A stretch of 64,000 nt of DNA from CAG-533 sp022779465 (GCA_022779465.1 JALFTB010000008.1:4633-68632); one strand, 5' to 3'; numbered from the stretch's first letter, positions 16,760 to 26,990 are shown. Notes: generated by a model not told the origin, from the sequence alone. Numbers and translations: made by a program.

Positions 16760-17506
16760 ATGGCAAAGGGGAAAAGCATATGTGTGTACGGTGCTAAAGG
16801 TGGAATTGGTAAAACAACCTTTATTCTAAATTTAGCTGGAACATTATCTAACTTAAATAAACGTGTCTTAATTATTGATTTAGACTTATCAAATGGAGCA
16901 ATTGCTTGCTCGTTAAATGCAAACCTTACTAAAACAATCTACAACTTCTGTGATGATTATAATAATAATAGATTTGATGATATTGAAGACTACTTTATAA
17001 AATATAATGAAAACATCTCATTTATTGCTGCACCAAAAGATCCAAGACAAGCTAATAAAATTGACACTAAATATATTGATATTTTAATCGATAAATGTAA
17101 TTATTTATTTGATGTTATCCTAGTTGATACTACTCATTCATTAGATCAAATCAATGTTTTTGCTTTTGATAAATGTGATTATGTTTATTTTATGACATCA
17201 AACGATCCAATCTCACTAAAAAATTTAAAAAACATCTTAAATATTTTTGATGATAATGGTATTAAAAAATATAAATTAATATTAAATAATAGTGTTAATC
17301 CTGATAAAGATTATTTCTCATTATATGATATTAAGAATATTCTAGACATCGATATTGATTACATCATTAGTAAAGATTTTCATATCAAAAATATGGATAG
17401 TCTAACCTTAGATGGTGACATTATTACTATTAAAAATAGTAACTTTAAAGATTATAAAGTCTTTAAAACTATTGCTAGTGATATAGTAGGAGGTAACTAT
17501 GAGTAA
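16760..17506 (+). CDS. TadZ/CpaE-like MinD-family ATPase
   Basis: A 248-residue P-loop ATPase with the deviant Walker A motif KGGIGKTT (residues 13-20) and switch region RVLIIDLDLSNGA. In Tad systems TadZ/CpaE positions the machinery at a cell pole. The usual N-terminal receiver-like domain is missing, as in compact Firmicutes versions. It overlaps tadA by 8 bases, which supports function with the secretion ATPase rather than in chromosome segregation. Confidence 0.88.
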   Translation: MAKGKSICVYGAKGGIGKTTFILNLAGTLSNLNKRVLIIDLDLSNGAIACSLNANLTKTIYNFCDDYNNNRFDDIEDYFIKYNENISFIAAPKDPRQANKIDTKYIDILIDKCNYLFDVILVDTTHSLDQINVFAFDKCDYVYFMTSNDPISLKNLKNILNIFDDNGIKKYKLILNNSVNPDKDYFSLYDIKNILDIDIDYIISKDFHIKNMDSLTLDGDIITIKNSNFKDYKVFKTIASDIVGGNYE

Positions 17507-18824
17507 ATCATTAACTGAAATATTTAATTTTCAAAATAAAAATATTAAAGAAGCTCCTCTTACTGATTATGATATCTTTCCTGATAAAAAATTATTAGAT
17601 GAATTAAGAAAGAAAATTATCGAGCATCTAATTGATAAAGAAGTTCCTGAAGGTAAAGATATGGAAGACTTTATCAATGAAAATATTGATGAATGTCTAG
17701 AAGGCTATGACTTAAGTAATATTGAAAGAAGCCATATCTTCAATTTAATCGATGATGAAATAAATGGACTAGGCCCAATTAGTGAACTTTTAACTGATAA
17801 TAACATAACTGAAATTATGGTTAATGGACCTAAAGATGTTTATGTAGAAATAGATGGTAAATTAGTTAAAGATAACAGTGTTTCATTTATTAATGATGAT
17901 CATATTATTAGAACTATTCAAAGATTAATTGGACCACTTGGAAGAACCATTGATTCTTCAAATCCAATGGTTGACTCAAGACTTACTGATGGTTCTCGTA
18001 TTAATGCAGTTATCCCACCACTAAGTGTTAATGGACCAGTCATAACGATTCGTAAATTTAAACGCAACATGACAAGTATTGATGATCTACTTAGAGTAGG
18101 TACTTTAACTGCAGAGATGGCAACATTCTTAGAAGCAGCAGTTCAAGGCAAATTAAACATTATTGTTTGTGGTGGTACTGGTTCTGGTAAAACAACACTT
18201 TTAAACATTTTAAGCAGTTTTATTGGCAATAATGAACGTATCATTACTATTGAAGATGCTGCTGAATTAAAATTAGAACAAGAACATGTTATCAGTTTAG
18301 AGACAAGAACTGAAAATTATAATAACAACTCAGCTATAACCATTAGAGACTTAGTAATAAATGCTCTTCGTATGAGACCAGATCGCATCATTGTTGGTGA
18401 ATGTCGTGGTAAAGAAGCATTTGATATGTTACAAGCTATGAATACAGGACATGATGGTTCACTTACAACCTTACATGCCAATGGAGTAGTAGATGCCTTA
18501 AACAGATTAGAGACTATGGTTTTAATGAGTGGAATGGATATTCCTATTAATGCCATTAGAGAATACATTGAAAATGCCATTGACTTAGTAATAAATATTG
18601 AAAGAATGCATGATGGTAAAAGAAAAATTACTAATATTAGTGAAGTAGTAGGTTTTGATAATGATATGATTAAATTAAATCCTATCTTTGAATTTGTCCA
18701 AAAAGGCTTAACCGATAAAGGTGAAGAAAATGGAGAATATATCAAAACTAAAAAAGAACCATATGTTTATAAAGTCCTAACTTCAAGAGGAATAACTAAA
18801 ATAAATAATATGTTTAAAAAATAA
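17499..18824 (+). CDS. tadA: TadA/CpaF secretion ATPase
   Basis: A 441-residue hexameric traffic ATPase. The N-terminal domain runs to about 200. Walker A is GGTGSGKTT (about 225-233), the Asp box is ITIEDAAEL, Walker B is RIIVGECRGKEAFDML, and the TadA-typical MNTGHDGSLTTLHAN follows. It powers assembly and retraction of Tad pili by driving TadB/TadC in the membrane. It is coupled to the ATPase upstream; a 23-base gap with an AAAGGAA site leads to tadB. Confidence 0.95.
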   Translation: MSKSLTEIFNFQNKNIKEAPLTDYDIFPDKKLLDELRKKIIEHLIDKEVPEGKDMEDFINENIDECLEGYDLSNIERSHIFNLIDDEINGLGPISELLTDNNITEIMVNGPKDVYVEIDGKLVKDNSVSFINDDHIIRTIQRLIGPLGRTIDSSNPMVDSRLTDGSRINAVIPPLSVNGPVITIRKFKRNMTSIDDLLRVGTLTAEMATFLEAAVQGKLNIIVCGGTGSGKTTLLNILSSFIGNNERIITIEDAAELKLEQEHVISLETRTENYNNNSAITIRDLVINALRMRPDRIIVGECRGKEAFDMLQAMNTGHDGSLTTLHANGVVDALNRLETMVLMSGMDIPINAIREYIENAIDLVINIERMHDGKRKITNISEVVGFDNDMIKLNPIFEFVQKGLTDKGEENGEYIKTKKEPYVYKVLTSRGITKINNMFKK

Positions 18825-18847
18825 AAATAAAAGAAAGGAATTTAGCT

Positions 18848-19840
18848 ATGAGAAAAGAAATATTAATCTATCAAATAATTGCAGCTATAATCTTATTTAT
18901 TATCTTATATCGAATAGTTAAAATAAATAAAACTATTAAATATAATGATAGATTATCTAAATTCACTGTTAAAACAAACGAACCTGAAACCAAATCACTT
19001 GCTGATAATATCGTGGATTCATATTGCTCATTTAGATTAAAACTAGCTAAATTCTTATCTAAAAGATCAGCTTATAAAAAGTTAGCTAAAAAATATGAAA
19101 GATATGTTCATAAACCTACAGTATCATATTTAGATGCAATGATTATTATTTCCAATAAATTTTGTATCTCAATTATATGTGGATTATCCTATTTTATTAT
19201 TAATTTTATTAGAGGAACCTTTAATCCTTTCTTAATGTTGTTATCATTTATTTTAGGCTTTTATATCTACAATATTTATTTAAATATTTATGAAGCTAAA
19301 AGAAATAAAGAAATTGAAGATGATTTATTAAAAGCCATTGTAATTATGAATAATGCTTTTAAATCAGGCTATAACATCACTCAAGCAATTGATCTAGTAA
19401 CTCAAGACTTAACTGGACCTATCAGTGAAGAGTTTGAAAGAATAGGTAATGATTTAAAATACGGCTTAGAAGTTAAAGATGTTTTTGATAGATTTTATGA
19501 CCGCGTTCAAATTGAAGATGCTAAATATATAACTAGTAGTTTAAATCTTTTGAATCTAACTGGTGGTAACTTAGTAGGAATATTTACTAATATTGAAAAA
19601 TCATTTACTAATAATAAAAGATTACGTGATGAATTAAACGCTATGACAAGTAGTTCTAAATTTGTTTACTATATCTTACTTATTATGCCAGTAGTTTTAA
19701 TAATCATCCTAAATACTTTAAATCCTACATACTTTAAACCATTATTATCTCATCCAATTGGTTATCTTATTATCATTCTAGCTATTACATTATATATAAG
19801 TTATATCATTATAATAAAGAAGATATTGAGGGTTGATTAA
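18848..19840 (+). CDS. tadB: TadB inner-membrane platform protein
   Basis: A 330-residue type II secretion F-like protein. An N-terminal transmembrane helix, a paired set near residues 100-145, a cytoplasmic helical domain (EIEDDLLKAIVIMNNAFKSG..ITQAIDLV) and C-terminal membrane helices are visible. The segment ALxxMxxALrAG-like (AIVIMNNAFKSGYNITQAI) is characteristic. It forms the membrane platform with TadC. TAATG coupling joins it to tadC. Confidence 0.9.
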   Translation: MRKEILIYQIIAAIILFIILYRIVKINKTIKYNDRLSKFTVKTNEPETKSLADNIVDSYCSFRLKLAKFLSKRSAYKKLAKKYERYVHKPTVSYLDAMIIISNKFCISIICGLSYFIINFIRGTFNPFLMLLSFILGFYIYNIYLNIYEAKRNKEIEDDLLKAIVIMNNAFKSGYNITQAIDLVTQDLTGPISEEFERIGNDLKYGLEVKDVFDRFYDRVQIEDAKYITSSLNLLNLTGGNLVGIFTNIEKSFTNNKRLRDELNAMTSSSKFVYYILLIMPVVLIIILNTLNPTYFKPLLSHPIGYLIIILAITLYISYIIIIKKILRVD

Positions 19841-20547
19841 TGAAAAATTTAGTAAATAAAATATATACAAAAGAAACGATAGCTAGAATCAAAAAGAAAA
19901 ATAAACAATTTGGAGTTGAACATAACTACGATGTAGATTTAATCTTAGGAAATCACTTAATCATTAGTATATTTATTTTTATCATTGCTTTAATAGATAC
20001 AACCTTACTTAAAAGTATTCTTATCGTTATTGCTTACTTCTTCTTAGCAGAATATTTCTTCTTTGATTATCGCTTAGCTAAAAGAAGAAAAAAATTAGAA
20101 AAACAATCAACATTTTTCTTTCAAATTTTAAGTTTAACTCTAGAGTCAGGTAATAATTTAAAAAATTCAATTGATTTAACTTGTAAGAATATGGATAATG
20201 AATTAAGTAGAGAATTTAAAAAAGCCATGGATGATATGACCTTAGGCAAAAGCTTAAATGAAAGTTTAGATGATTTAAAAACTAGAATTCCTAGTGATAC
20301 TATTAATAATATAATTTTAAATTTAATGGAATCAAATATCTATGGCAATAATATGATTGAATCATTAAATAGAGAATTAGATTACATAAGTGATAAAATA
20401 ATTTTAGAAGCCAAAGGTAAAATAAATAAAATGCCAATTAAAATAAGTGTTGTAAGTGTTTTAATATTTATTCCCTTATTAATGCTTATTATAATTGGAC
20501 CACTTATTATTAAAGTAATTGAATCGTTAAATACAGTAAACTTTTAA
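19840..20547 (+). CDS. tadC: TadC inner-membrane platform protein
   Basis: A 235-residue F-domain protein paired with TadB. Membrane segments lie near residues 45-80 and 205-230, with the cytoplasmic domain FFQILSLTLESGNNLKNSIDLTC between. It is shorter than most TadC proteins. The TAATG start overlaps the tadB stop and a hairpin terminator follows, so the Tad operon ends here. Confidence 0.88.
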   Translation: MKNLVNKIYTKETIARIKKKNKQFGVEHNYDVDLILGNHLIISIFIFIIALIDTTLLKSILIVIAYFFLAEYFFFDYRLAKRRKKLEKQSTFFFQILSLTLESGNNLKNSIDLTCKNMDNELSREFKKAMDDMTLGKSLNESLDDLKTRIPSDTINNIILNLMESNIYGNNMIESLNRELDYISDKIILEAKGKINKMPIKISVVSVLIFIPLLMLIIIGPLIIKVIESLNTVNF

Positions 20548-20575
20548 AACACATATTTAAATATGTGTTTTTTTA
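20546..20575 (+). terminator. Terminator of the tad operon
   Basis: An 11-bp stem AAAACACATAT/ATATGTGTTTT with a TTA loop and a T run. Confidence 0.9.
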
Positions 20576-20604
20576 TGATAAAATATCTTATAGTAGGTGA
20601 AAGT

Positions 20605-21756
20605 GTGAAAAAAACATTACAAAAAATGGATAAACCTTTATTTTTTCTTATGGTTGCCTTTACTATCCTTGGACTAGTAATGATTTTTAGTGCTTCATCA
20701 ATAACTGCTGTATTATATAACAAAGTAGAGGAGTCTTACTTTTTTAAAAGACAATTATTATTTGTCCTGGTATCTTGGATTGCTGGCTTTAGTTTCTTTT
20801 TAAGATTTCCTACTAAAAAATATAAAGTTTTAGCACCTCTTGCTATGATCGGAATAGTCCTAATTATCTTTTTACTTATTCCTTATGGAGCTATTACTAA
20901 TAGTGCTAAATCATGGTTTAATCTAGGATTCTTTAGTTTCCAACCATCTGAATTCTTAAAACCAATTATGATTGTTTATTTAGCAGTTTATCTAGAAAAA
21001 ATTATATCCCGTGATGAATTAAATATTACTAAACTAATAACACCATTAATCTTGGTTTTATTAGGTTGTGGACTTATTGCCATGCAACCAGACTTTGGTA
21101 CTGCCTTAATTGTTGCTTGTATTGCTGGAATGATATTCTTAGCAATACCTAACACTAATGCTAGTATTAAAAAAATTAAAATAGCTGGTGTTATCACTGG
21201 TCTTGTTTGTTTAATTATCATCTTAACTGGTGACTTTCTTAATAAAGAACAGATGAGTAGATTTGTCTTTAAAAATCCATGTACAAGATATATAGAAAAA
21301 ACTGGATACCAAGTATGTAATGGATTTATCGCTATTAATAATGGTGGCTTATTTGGAGTAGGTTTAGGAAATTCAACCCAAAAATATTTATATTTACCAG
21401 AAGCCCATACCGATTTTATCTTTCCAATTATAATTGAAGAATTAGGTGCTGTAGTAGGAGTTATAATCATCATTTGTTATGGAATCTTATTAAGTAGACT
21501 CATCAAAATAGCCAAGAAATCAAGTACCATTAGAGGTAAATACATAGCCTATGGAACGTTCTGTTATATCTTAGTTCATTTACTTATCAATTTCATGGGA
21601 GTCTTAGCGTTAATCCCTTTAACCGGAGTACCTGTCCCATTCTTATCATATGGTGGATCATTCTATATAAGTTTAATTTGTTTATTATTTGTTTGTGAAA
21701 GAGTCGCAATTGAAACCAATAATAATAAAACTAAAGAATTAATAAGGAGTATCTAA
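20605..21756 (+). CDS. ftsW: FtsW/SpoVE-type peptidoglycan polymerase
   Basis: About 383 residues from the GTG at 20605, which has AGGTGA just upstream; in-frame ATGs farther upstream fall in the terminator and promoter zone. About ten transmembrane helices carry SEDS signatures: IFSASSITA, PDFGTALI, and near the C-terminus LTGVPVPFLSYGGS. SEDS proteins polymerise lipid II with a partner class B PBP. The PLTGVPVPFLSYGGS form fits FtsW/SpoVE better than RodA. It sits outside a division cluster and is TAATG-coupled to a prepilin gene. Confidence 0.87.
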   Translation: MKKTLQKMDKPLFFLMVAFTILGLVMIFSASSITAVLYNKVEESYFFKRQLLFVLVSWIAGFSFFLRFPTKKYKVLAPLAMIGIVLIIFLLIPYGAITNSAKSWFNLGFFSFQPSEFLKPIMIVYLAVYLEKIISRDELNITKLITPLILVLLGCGLIAMQPDFGTALIVACIAGMIFLAIPNTNASIKKIKIAGVITGLVCLIIILTGDFLNKEQMSRFVFKNPCTRYIEKTGYQVCNGFIAINNGGLFGVGLGNSTQKYLYLPEAHTDFIFPIIIEELGAVVGVIIIICYGILLSRLIKIAKKSSTIRGKYIAYGTFCYILVHLLINFMGVLALIPLTGVPVPFLSYGGSFYISLICLLFVCERVAIETNNNKTKELIRSI

Positions 21757-22493
21757 TGAATATATTAAAAAATAATAAAGGTTTAACTGTAACTGAAATA
21801 ATTATAAGTATTTCTTTAGTATCTATTGTTTTAATATTTTTATTTAATGCTCTTATAACAATCAAGAATACTAATGAAAACATTTCTAAAGCATCAACTG
21901 AATTAATTAATCAAGCTTTAGTTACTAGAAGTATTCAAAATGATTTTAGAACATATGAATTACAAAACGTTTATGCCTGTGATGAAGAAGATGAGATTAA
22001 GGCGACTGGAACTAATCGTATATTTCCTAATCCTCCAACAGATATAGATAATTTATATTGCTTAAAATTTGATTATAACAGCGAATTAACAAGTGAAAAT
22101 GTAGGTTATCTTTTATATTATACATATAAATTTAGTGATACTGAAACAATCAATGTCGTTGGTTATAAAAGAGGATATTATCAAATCATGAGAGAAACCA
22201 ATATAACTCCTAAATCATCTGAAAAAGCAGGAGAAATATCAAATAATCATTGTTCAGAAGGTGTTCAAGATGGTGCTCAAGTTGATTCATTCTGCACTTT
22301 GACTATAAAATTACCAATCTATGATGAGGATGGTAATAATTATAGTATAAATCTAAGCCATGTTTATCTAACCACTGGAAGATATAACATGAATGATAAT
22401 CCAGAAACAATAGCAGCATATTCTCAAATGTTTTTCCCGGAACCAGATTCTGAAAATCATTTTGGTTTTAAAATTATGCCAGAATTAAAATAA
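21756..22493 (+). CDS. Prepilin-like protein
   Basis: A 245-residue protein with a class III prepilin leader: NNKG then LTVTEIIISISLVSIVLIFLF, with Glu at position 5 of the mature protein. A large beta-rich C-terminal domain has four cysteines. Its size suggests a minor pilin or tip adhesin. It is translationally coupled to ftsW (TAATG, with an AAGGAG site inside ftsW), an odd pairing. Its end overlaps the convergent ylbJ by 20 bases. Confidence 0.82.
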   Translation: MNILKNNKGLTVTEIIISISLVSIVLIFLFNALITIKNTNENISKASTELINQALVTRSIQNDFRTYELQNVYACDEEDEIKATGTNRIFPNPPTDIDNLYCLKFDYNSELTSENVGYLLYYTYKFSDTETINVVGYKRGYYQIMRETNITPKSSEKAGEISNNHCSEGVQDGAQVDSFCTLTIKLPIYDEDGNNYSINLSHVYLTTGRYNMNDNPETIAAYSQMFFPEPDSENHFGFKIMPELK

Positions 22494-23337
22494 TTAACAT
22501 AAATAAAACTAAATGAATTATTCTAGATTTATAATATAAAGAATAATCTAAATTAGCATCTTTTAAGATGCTTTTTATCTGCATTAATATTGATAATCCT
22601 CCAAAACTCATCATAATAACCGTAAATATAAGTTTATAATAAGAATCAACTTCAAATAAATTAATCATGCTTATACCTGAAGTAATCTCAAATATTCCCG
22701 TAATTAAAGGATGACTAAAGGGAAGAATAAAAGATAATCCAATAAATAAACAAACACTGCCTAAAATAAGTAATAAAGTATTAATTGCATTACTTATTGA
22801 ATTAACTAAATTAAAATTTTTCTTAATATAATTATTAGTACTTATATTAGCTTTATAATTCCTATTTAAAAGTCCAACAATAATATTACATATAAGATTG
22901 CCAATAAGTATAAATAATTGTTCATTAAGCTTTAAATATGGTGTAATAGCTATAATAAGTAAAGGATTATAAAGCAAACTCATAGATAATATCTTAATTG
23001 CTTCATCCTTATTAATAACTTTACTATTAATTAAATCATTAATATATTTAGCGTTACTAGGACACCCACTAAACATACTCATAATAAAAACATATGATCC
23101 ATAAGAACTAACCTTAAAAAGTCTCCTAAATAAATTACCAAATATCTTATTAATATAATAAATAAGATCAGAACTTAAAATAAAATCACTAATAATTAAA
23201 ATCGGAAATATTGAAGGAAATAAAGAATTATTCCAAATATTAATTCCTCTAATAATACCTTCAAAAGCCATATCTCTATTTACGTAAAATAAAATTAATA
23301 TTATTAAAATAAAAACTATTCTTATAAGTTTCTTCAT
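22474..23337 (-). CDS. ylbJ: Sporulation integral membrane protein YlbJ
   Basis: A 287-residue polytopic protein with about eight transmembrane helices. Signature regions include NSLFPSIFPILIISDFIL and MSMFSGCPSNAKYI, where YlbJ and related nucleoside-gate proteins have SGYPxGAK. YlbJ is a sigma-E-controlled protein needed for heat-resistant spores in Bacillus. It is divergent from ylbL, with only 31 bases between; in Bacillus the two are also close neighbours. It is shorter than the roughly 400-residue Bacillus form. Confidence 0.83.
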   Translation of the reverse strand: MKKLIRIVFILIILILFYVNRDMAFEGIIRGINIWNNSLFPSIFPILIISDFILSSDLIYYINKIFGNLFRRLFKVSSYGSYVFIMSMFSGCPSNAKYINDLINSKVINKDEAIKILSMSLLYNPLLIIAITPYLKLNEQLFILIGNLICNIIVGLLNRNYKANISTNNYIKKNFNLVNSISNAINTLLLILGSVCLFIGLSFILPFSHPLITGIFEITSGISMINLFEVDSYYKLIFTVIMMSFGGLSILMQIKSILKDANLDYSLYYKSRIIHLVLFMLIILILA

Positions 23338-23356
23338 AAATTCACCGTAAACGTGC

Positions 23357-23362
23357 TATAAT
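23357..23362 (+). promoter_or_regulatory. -10 box six bases from the ylbL ATG
   Basis: TATAAT with extended TG (TGCTATAAT) ends six bases before the ATG at 23369. No Shine-Dalgarno is present, so transcription would start at or next to the ATG. Confidence 0.6.
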
Positions 23363-23368
23363 TTAAAT

Positions 23369-24388
23369 ATGAAAACAAAATTAAAAAATATCACAAATTA
23401 TATAAAAAATTATCTTAAAGAAAATTATTTATCTTTAATCTTTTTAATTCTATTCGCTTGTTTTTGTTTCTATGATACAGGATATAGTATCTATAAGCCA
23501 GGAGGAACTATTAATTCAAGTGAAAGAGTATCTGGTGATAATATTTATGAATCTAAAGGTACCTTTAATATGGCATATGTTGGCTATATGAAAGCTAAAC
23601 TACCATATTATCTACTAGCAAAACTAATACCTAGCTGGGAACTTGTTAAAAATGATAATTTAACCATAAGTGATAATGAAACGTTAAACGATATGATAAT
23701 CAGAGATCATCTTGAATATCAAAATGCTATCTCTAATGCCACTAAAGTAGCTTTTGATTATGCTAAAATTGATTATCAAATAACTAAAACAACTAGCTAT
23801 GTTTATTATAAAAATCCTTCAAGTAAATCGAATATTAAAGTAGGTGATAAACTTATTTCTTATGATAATCTTAAAATTACTACTTTAAGTGAATTAAAAA
23901 AATACATTAATACTAAACGTGCTGGTGATACCATTCATATTAAATATCTAGAAGATGAACAAGAAAAAGAAGAAAATACGGAAATATATGAAGAACAAAA
24001 TTCTAAATTTATAGGTTTAGCTTTTATTAATATTAATGATTATTCATCAAAATATAATATCAAAATTAAATCAAAAGAAAGTGAATCAGGCCCAAGTGGA
24101 GGATTAATAACTGCCTTAGCAATCTATGACTCTATAATCAAAGAAGATATTACTAAAGGTAAAAAAATAGTTGGTACTGGTACTATCTCCGAAGATGGCA
24201 AAGTTGGTGAAATCGGCTCTGTATCATACAAAATAGCATCAGCCGCTAAAGATAAAGCTGATATCTTTCTATGTCCAAAAGAAAATTATGAAGAAGCCAA
24301 AGAATATGCTAAAAAGCATAATTTAAAAATTAAAATTAAAGCTGTTTCTACCTTTGAAGAAGCAATTAACTATCTAAAAACTATTTAA
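23369..24388 (+). CDS. ylbL: YlbL/SepM-like PDZ-Lon protease
   Basis: A 339-residue membrane-anchored serine protease. One N-terminal transmembrane helix (about 20-37) is followed by a PDZ domain (about 150-205) and an S16 (Lon-type) catalytic domain with Ser in SESGPSGGLITALA and Lys in VSYKIASA. Homologues cleave cell-surface or checkpoint substrates (YneA in Bacillus, a competence peptide in streptococci). It is divergent from ylbJ as part of a conserved ylb neighbourhood. The ATG lies only six bases from the -10 box. Confidence 0.92.
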   Translation: MKTKLKNITNYIKNYLKENYLSLIFLILFACFCFYDTGYSIYKPGGTINSSERVSGDNIYESKGTFNMAYVGYMKAKLPYYLLAKLIPSWELVKNDNLTISDNETLNDMIIRDHLEYQNAISNATKVAFDYAKIDYQITKTTSYVYYKNPSSKSNIKVGDKLISYDNLKITTLSELKKYINTKRAGDTIHIKYLEDEQEKEENTEIYEEQNSKFIGLAFININDYSSKYNIKIKSKESESGPSGGLITALAIYDSIIKEDITKGKKIVGTGTISEDGKVGEIGSVSYKIASAAKDKADIFLCPKENYEEAKEYAKKHNLKIKIKAVSTFEEAINYLKTI

Positions 24389-24405
24389 AAAATAAATAGT
24401 TTTTT
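24379..24405 (+). terminator. Terminator after ylbL
   Basis: A 9-bp stem AACTATTTA/TAAATAGTT with a five-A loop and T run, overlapping the end of ylbL. Confidence 0.85.
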
Positions 24406-24434
24406 ATTTAAAAAATACTCGATTTTAAAAAACG

Positions 24435-24445
24435 TATGCTATAAT
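24435..24445 (+). promoter_or_regulatory. Extended -10 of mutS
   Basis: TATGCTATAAT, an extended -10 with no clear -35, 19 bases before the GTG start of mutS; AGGTGAA lies between. Confidence 0.55.
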
Positions 24446-24464
24446 AAAATGCAGGTGAATTAAA

Positions 24465-26990
24465 GTGAAGAGAAGCGAAGTAAATTATGATGATTTAAGT
24501 CCAATGATGAAACAATATATGGACATTAAAAAAGAACATGAAGATGAACTATTATTTTATCGTATTGGTGATTTTTATGAATTGTTTTTTGAAGATGGAA
24601 TAACAGCTTCTCATGAATTAGAACTAACACTAACTGGTAAAAATGCTGGTTTAAAAGAAAGAGTTCCAATGTGTGGAGTTCCTCATCATGCCGTTAAATC
24701 ATATCTAGAAAAAGCTATTTCTAAAGGTTTTAAAGTTGCAATCTGTGAACAAGTCGAAGACCCTAAAAAAGCTAAGGGAATGGTTAAAAGAGAAGTAATA
24801 AATGTTGTATCTAAAGGAACCCTTGTAGATTTAGATTATCTTAATTCATATGAAAATAACTATTTAGGAAGTATTCTAGATTTATCATATGCTTATCTAC
24901 TAACATATGCAGATATTTCTACAGGCGATATTTATAGTGAATTCATTTCCTATGATGATACCAGTTTATTAAATCGTATCCTAAAACTAAACCTAAAAGA
25001 AATAATTATCAAATCAGACTTTAACATTAAATTAATCAATATCTTTAAAAATACTTATGGTATAAACATAACTTATAATGATAACTTCTATGAAGAAGAA
25101 CTAAAATTTATAAAAGACTTAAAAGATGAACGTATTATTCAAGGTGTTAAACATCTAATGTATTATCTTATTGTTAAAGAATTAAAAGATATTTCTCATT
25201 TTAGTAAAGTATCTGTTATAGATAATAACAATTATTTAAATTTAGATATTCATAGTGTTCGTAATTTAGAATTATTTGAAACTTTAAGACTTAAAGAAAG
25301 ACAATATAGTTTAATCTGGTTATTAGATAAATGTAAAACTTCAATGGGCTCACGAACCCTTAAAAATTGGTTATCATCACCATTAAAAGATGAACAAAGA
25401 ATTAATCAAAGATTAGATATTATTGAAAAATTAAATAATGAATTTATCTTAAGAAGTGATTTACTTAAAAGTTTATATGAAGTTTATGATTTAGAAAGAT
25501 TATGTGGTAAAGTAACATGTGGTAACTTTAATGCTAGAGACGCTCTACAAATTAAAAAATCATTAAGCGTTTTACCAGAACTATCATCAATTATTTCTAA
25601 ATTAGGTATTAATATTAAAATAAATACTCATGAAGAACTTTATAATTTACTTGAAAAAAGTATTTATGAAGAACCACCAATTACCTTAAAAGAAGGATAT
25701 CTAATTAAAGAAGGATATAACTCTGAATTAGATGAATTAAAAAAAATTAGATCAGGTGGTAAAGATTTTATTGCTGGTTTAGAACAAGAAGAAAGAGAAA
25801 GAACTGGCATTCAAAACTTAAAAGTAGGGTATAATAAAGTCTTTGGTTATTATATTGAAATTAGTAAAGGTCAAGCTACTAAAGTAAAAGAAGAATTTGG
25901 TTGGGAAAGAAAACAAACACTTGCTAATGGAGAAAGATTTATAAGTCCAATCTTAAAAGAAAAAGAAGCTTTAGTCTTAAATGCTGAAGAAAGAATTATT
26001 GAGTTGGAATATAACTTATTTAATGAAATTAAACAAACAATTAAAGATAATGTTTTATTATTAAAAGAAACATCTTCAAATATTGGTATTATAGATGCTT
26101 TAGCGTCTTTAAGTGTTGTTAGTGAAAAAGAAAAATTAGTAAGACCAACCTTTAATCATAATCACCTAATTGATATCAAAGATGGTTTCCATCCAGTTAT
26201 TAATATTGTTAATAATGGTTCATATGTTAAAAATGATTGTTATATGGATGATAAAACTAATACCCTTTTAATTACTGGTCCCAACATGAGTGGTAAATCA
26301 ACTTATATGCGACAATTAGCTATCATTATTATAATGGCTCAAATGGGTTCATTTGTTCCTGCCTCATCTGCTAATCTTCCGATATTTGATGCCATCTACA
26401 CTAGAATTGGAGCATCAGATGATTTAGTTAGTGGTGAATCAACCTTTATGGTCGAAATGTTAGAAGCCAAAAATGCTATTTGTTCATCAACCGAAAACTC
26501 ACTTATCTTATTTGATGAGTTAGGAAGAGGTACAGCAACATACGATGGTATGAGTTTAGCTGAAGCAATTTTAGAATATGTAACTACTAAAATAAAATGT
26601 AAAACCTTATTTAGTACCCATTATCATGAATTAACTAGTCTAGAAAATAAATACTCAACTATTAAAAATATTCATGTTAGTGCCACTGAAGATAATGGAA
26701 AATTAATCTTCTTGCATAAAATAAAAGATGGAGCCGTAGACAAAAGTTATGGTGTTCATGTAGCTGCTTTAGCCAATATGCCAGAAGAAATCATAAAAAA
26801 TGCAGAAAATATTCTAAAAGTCTATGAATCTGACGCAAAAAATGTTACAATATCAAACCAGTTGTCATTTGATTTTACTGAAGAAAAGAAAGATGAATTA
26901 AGAGAAAAACTAAAAGAAGTAGATCCATTAAATACAACCCCAATGGTCGCTTTAAAAATACTTTTTGAATTAAAACAAATTGATAAATAA
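24465..26990 (+). CDS. mutS: DNA mismatch repair protein MutS
   Basis: An 841-residue MutS with all domains. The mismatch-reading GDFYELF is at residues 35-41, the clamp/lever helices are central, and the ABC ATPase has Walker A GPNMSGKST (about 604-612), STFMVEM, Walker B FDELGRGTATYDG (about 682) and HYHELT. It starts the mismatch response by binding mispairs and recruiting MutL. A GTG start with AGGTGAA is used. Usually mutL follows; here an unrelated helical protein gene follows after 15 bases. Confidence 0.98.
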   Translation: MKRSEVNYDDLSPMMKQYMDIKKEHEDELLFYRIGDFYELFFEDGITASHELELTLTGKNAGLKERVPMCGVPHHAVKSYLEKAISKGFKVAICEQVEDPKKAKGMVKREVINVVSKGTLVDLDYLNSYENNYLGSILDLSYAYLLTYADISTGDIYSEFISYDDTSLLNRILKLNLKEIIIKSDFNIKLINIFKNTYGINITYNDNFYEEELKFIKDLKDERIIQGVKHLMYYLIVKELKDISHFSKVSVIDNNNYLNLDIHSVRNLELFETLRLKERQYSLIWLLDKCKTSMGSRTLKNWLSSPLKDEQRINQRLDIIEKLNNEFILRSDLLKSLYEVYDLERLCGKVTCGNFNARDALQIKKSLSVLPELSSIISKLGINIKINTHEELYNLLEKSIYEEPPITLKEGYLIKEGYNSELDELKKIRSGGKDFIAGLEQEERERTGIQNLKVGYNKVFGYYIEISKGQATKVKEEFGWERKQTLANGERFISPILKEKEALVLNAEERIIELEYNLFNEIKQTIKDNVLLLKETSSNIGIIDALASLSVVSEKEKLVRPTFNHNHLIDIKDGFHPVINIVNNGSYVKNDCYMDDKTNTLLITGPNMSGKSTYMRQLAIIIIMAQMGSFVPASSANLPIFDAIYTRIGASDDLVSGESTFMVEMLEAKNAICSSTENSLILFDELGRGTATYDGMSLAEAILEYVTTKIKCKTLFSTHYHELTSLENKYSTIKNIHVSATEDNGKLIFLHKIKDGAVDKSYGVHVAALANMPEEIIKNAENILKVYESDAKNVTISNQLSFDFTEEKKDELREKLKEVDPLNTTPMVALKILFELKQIDK

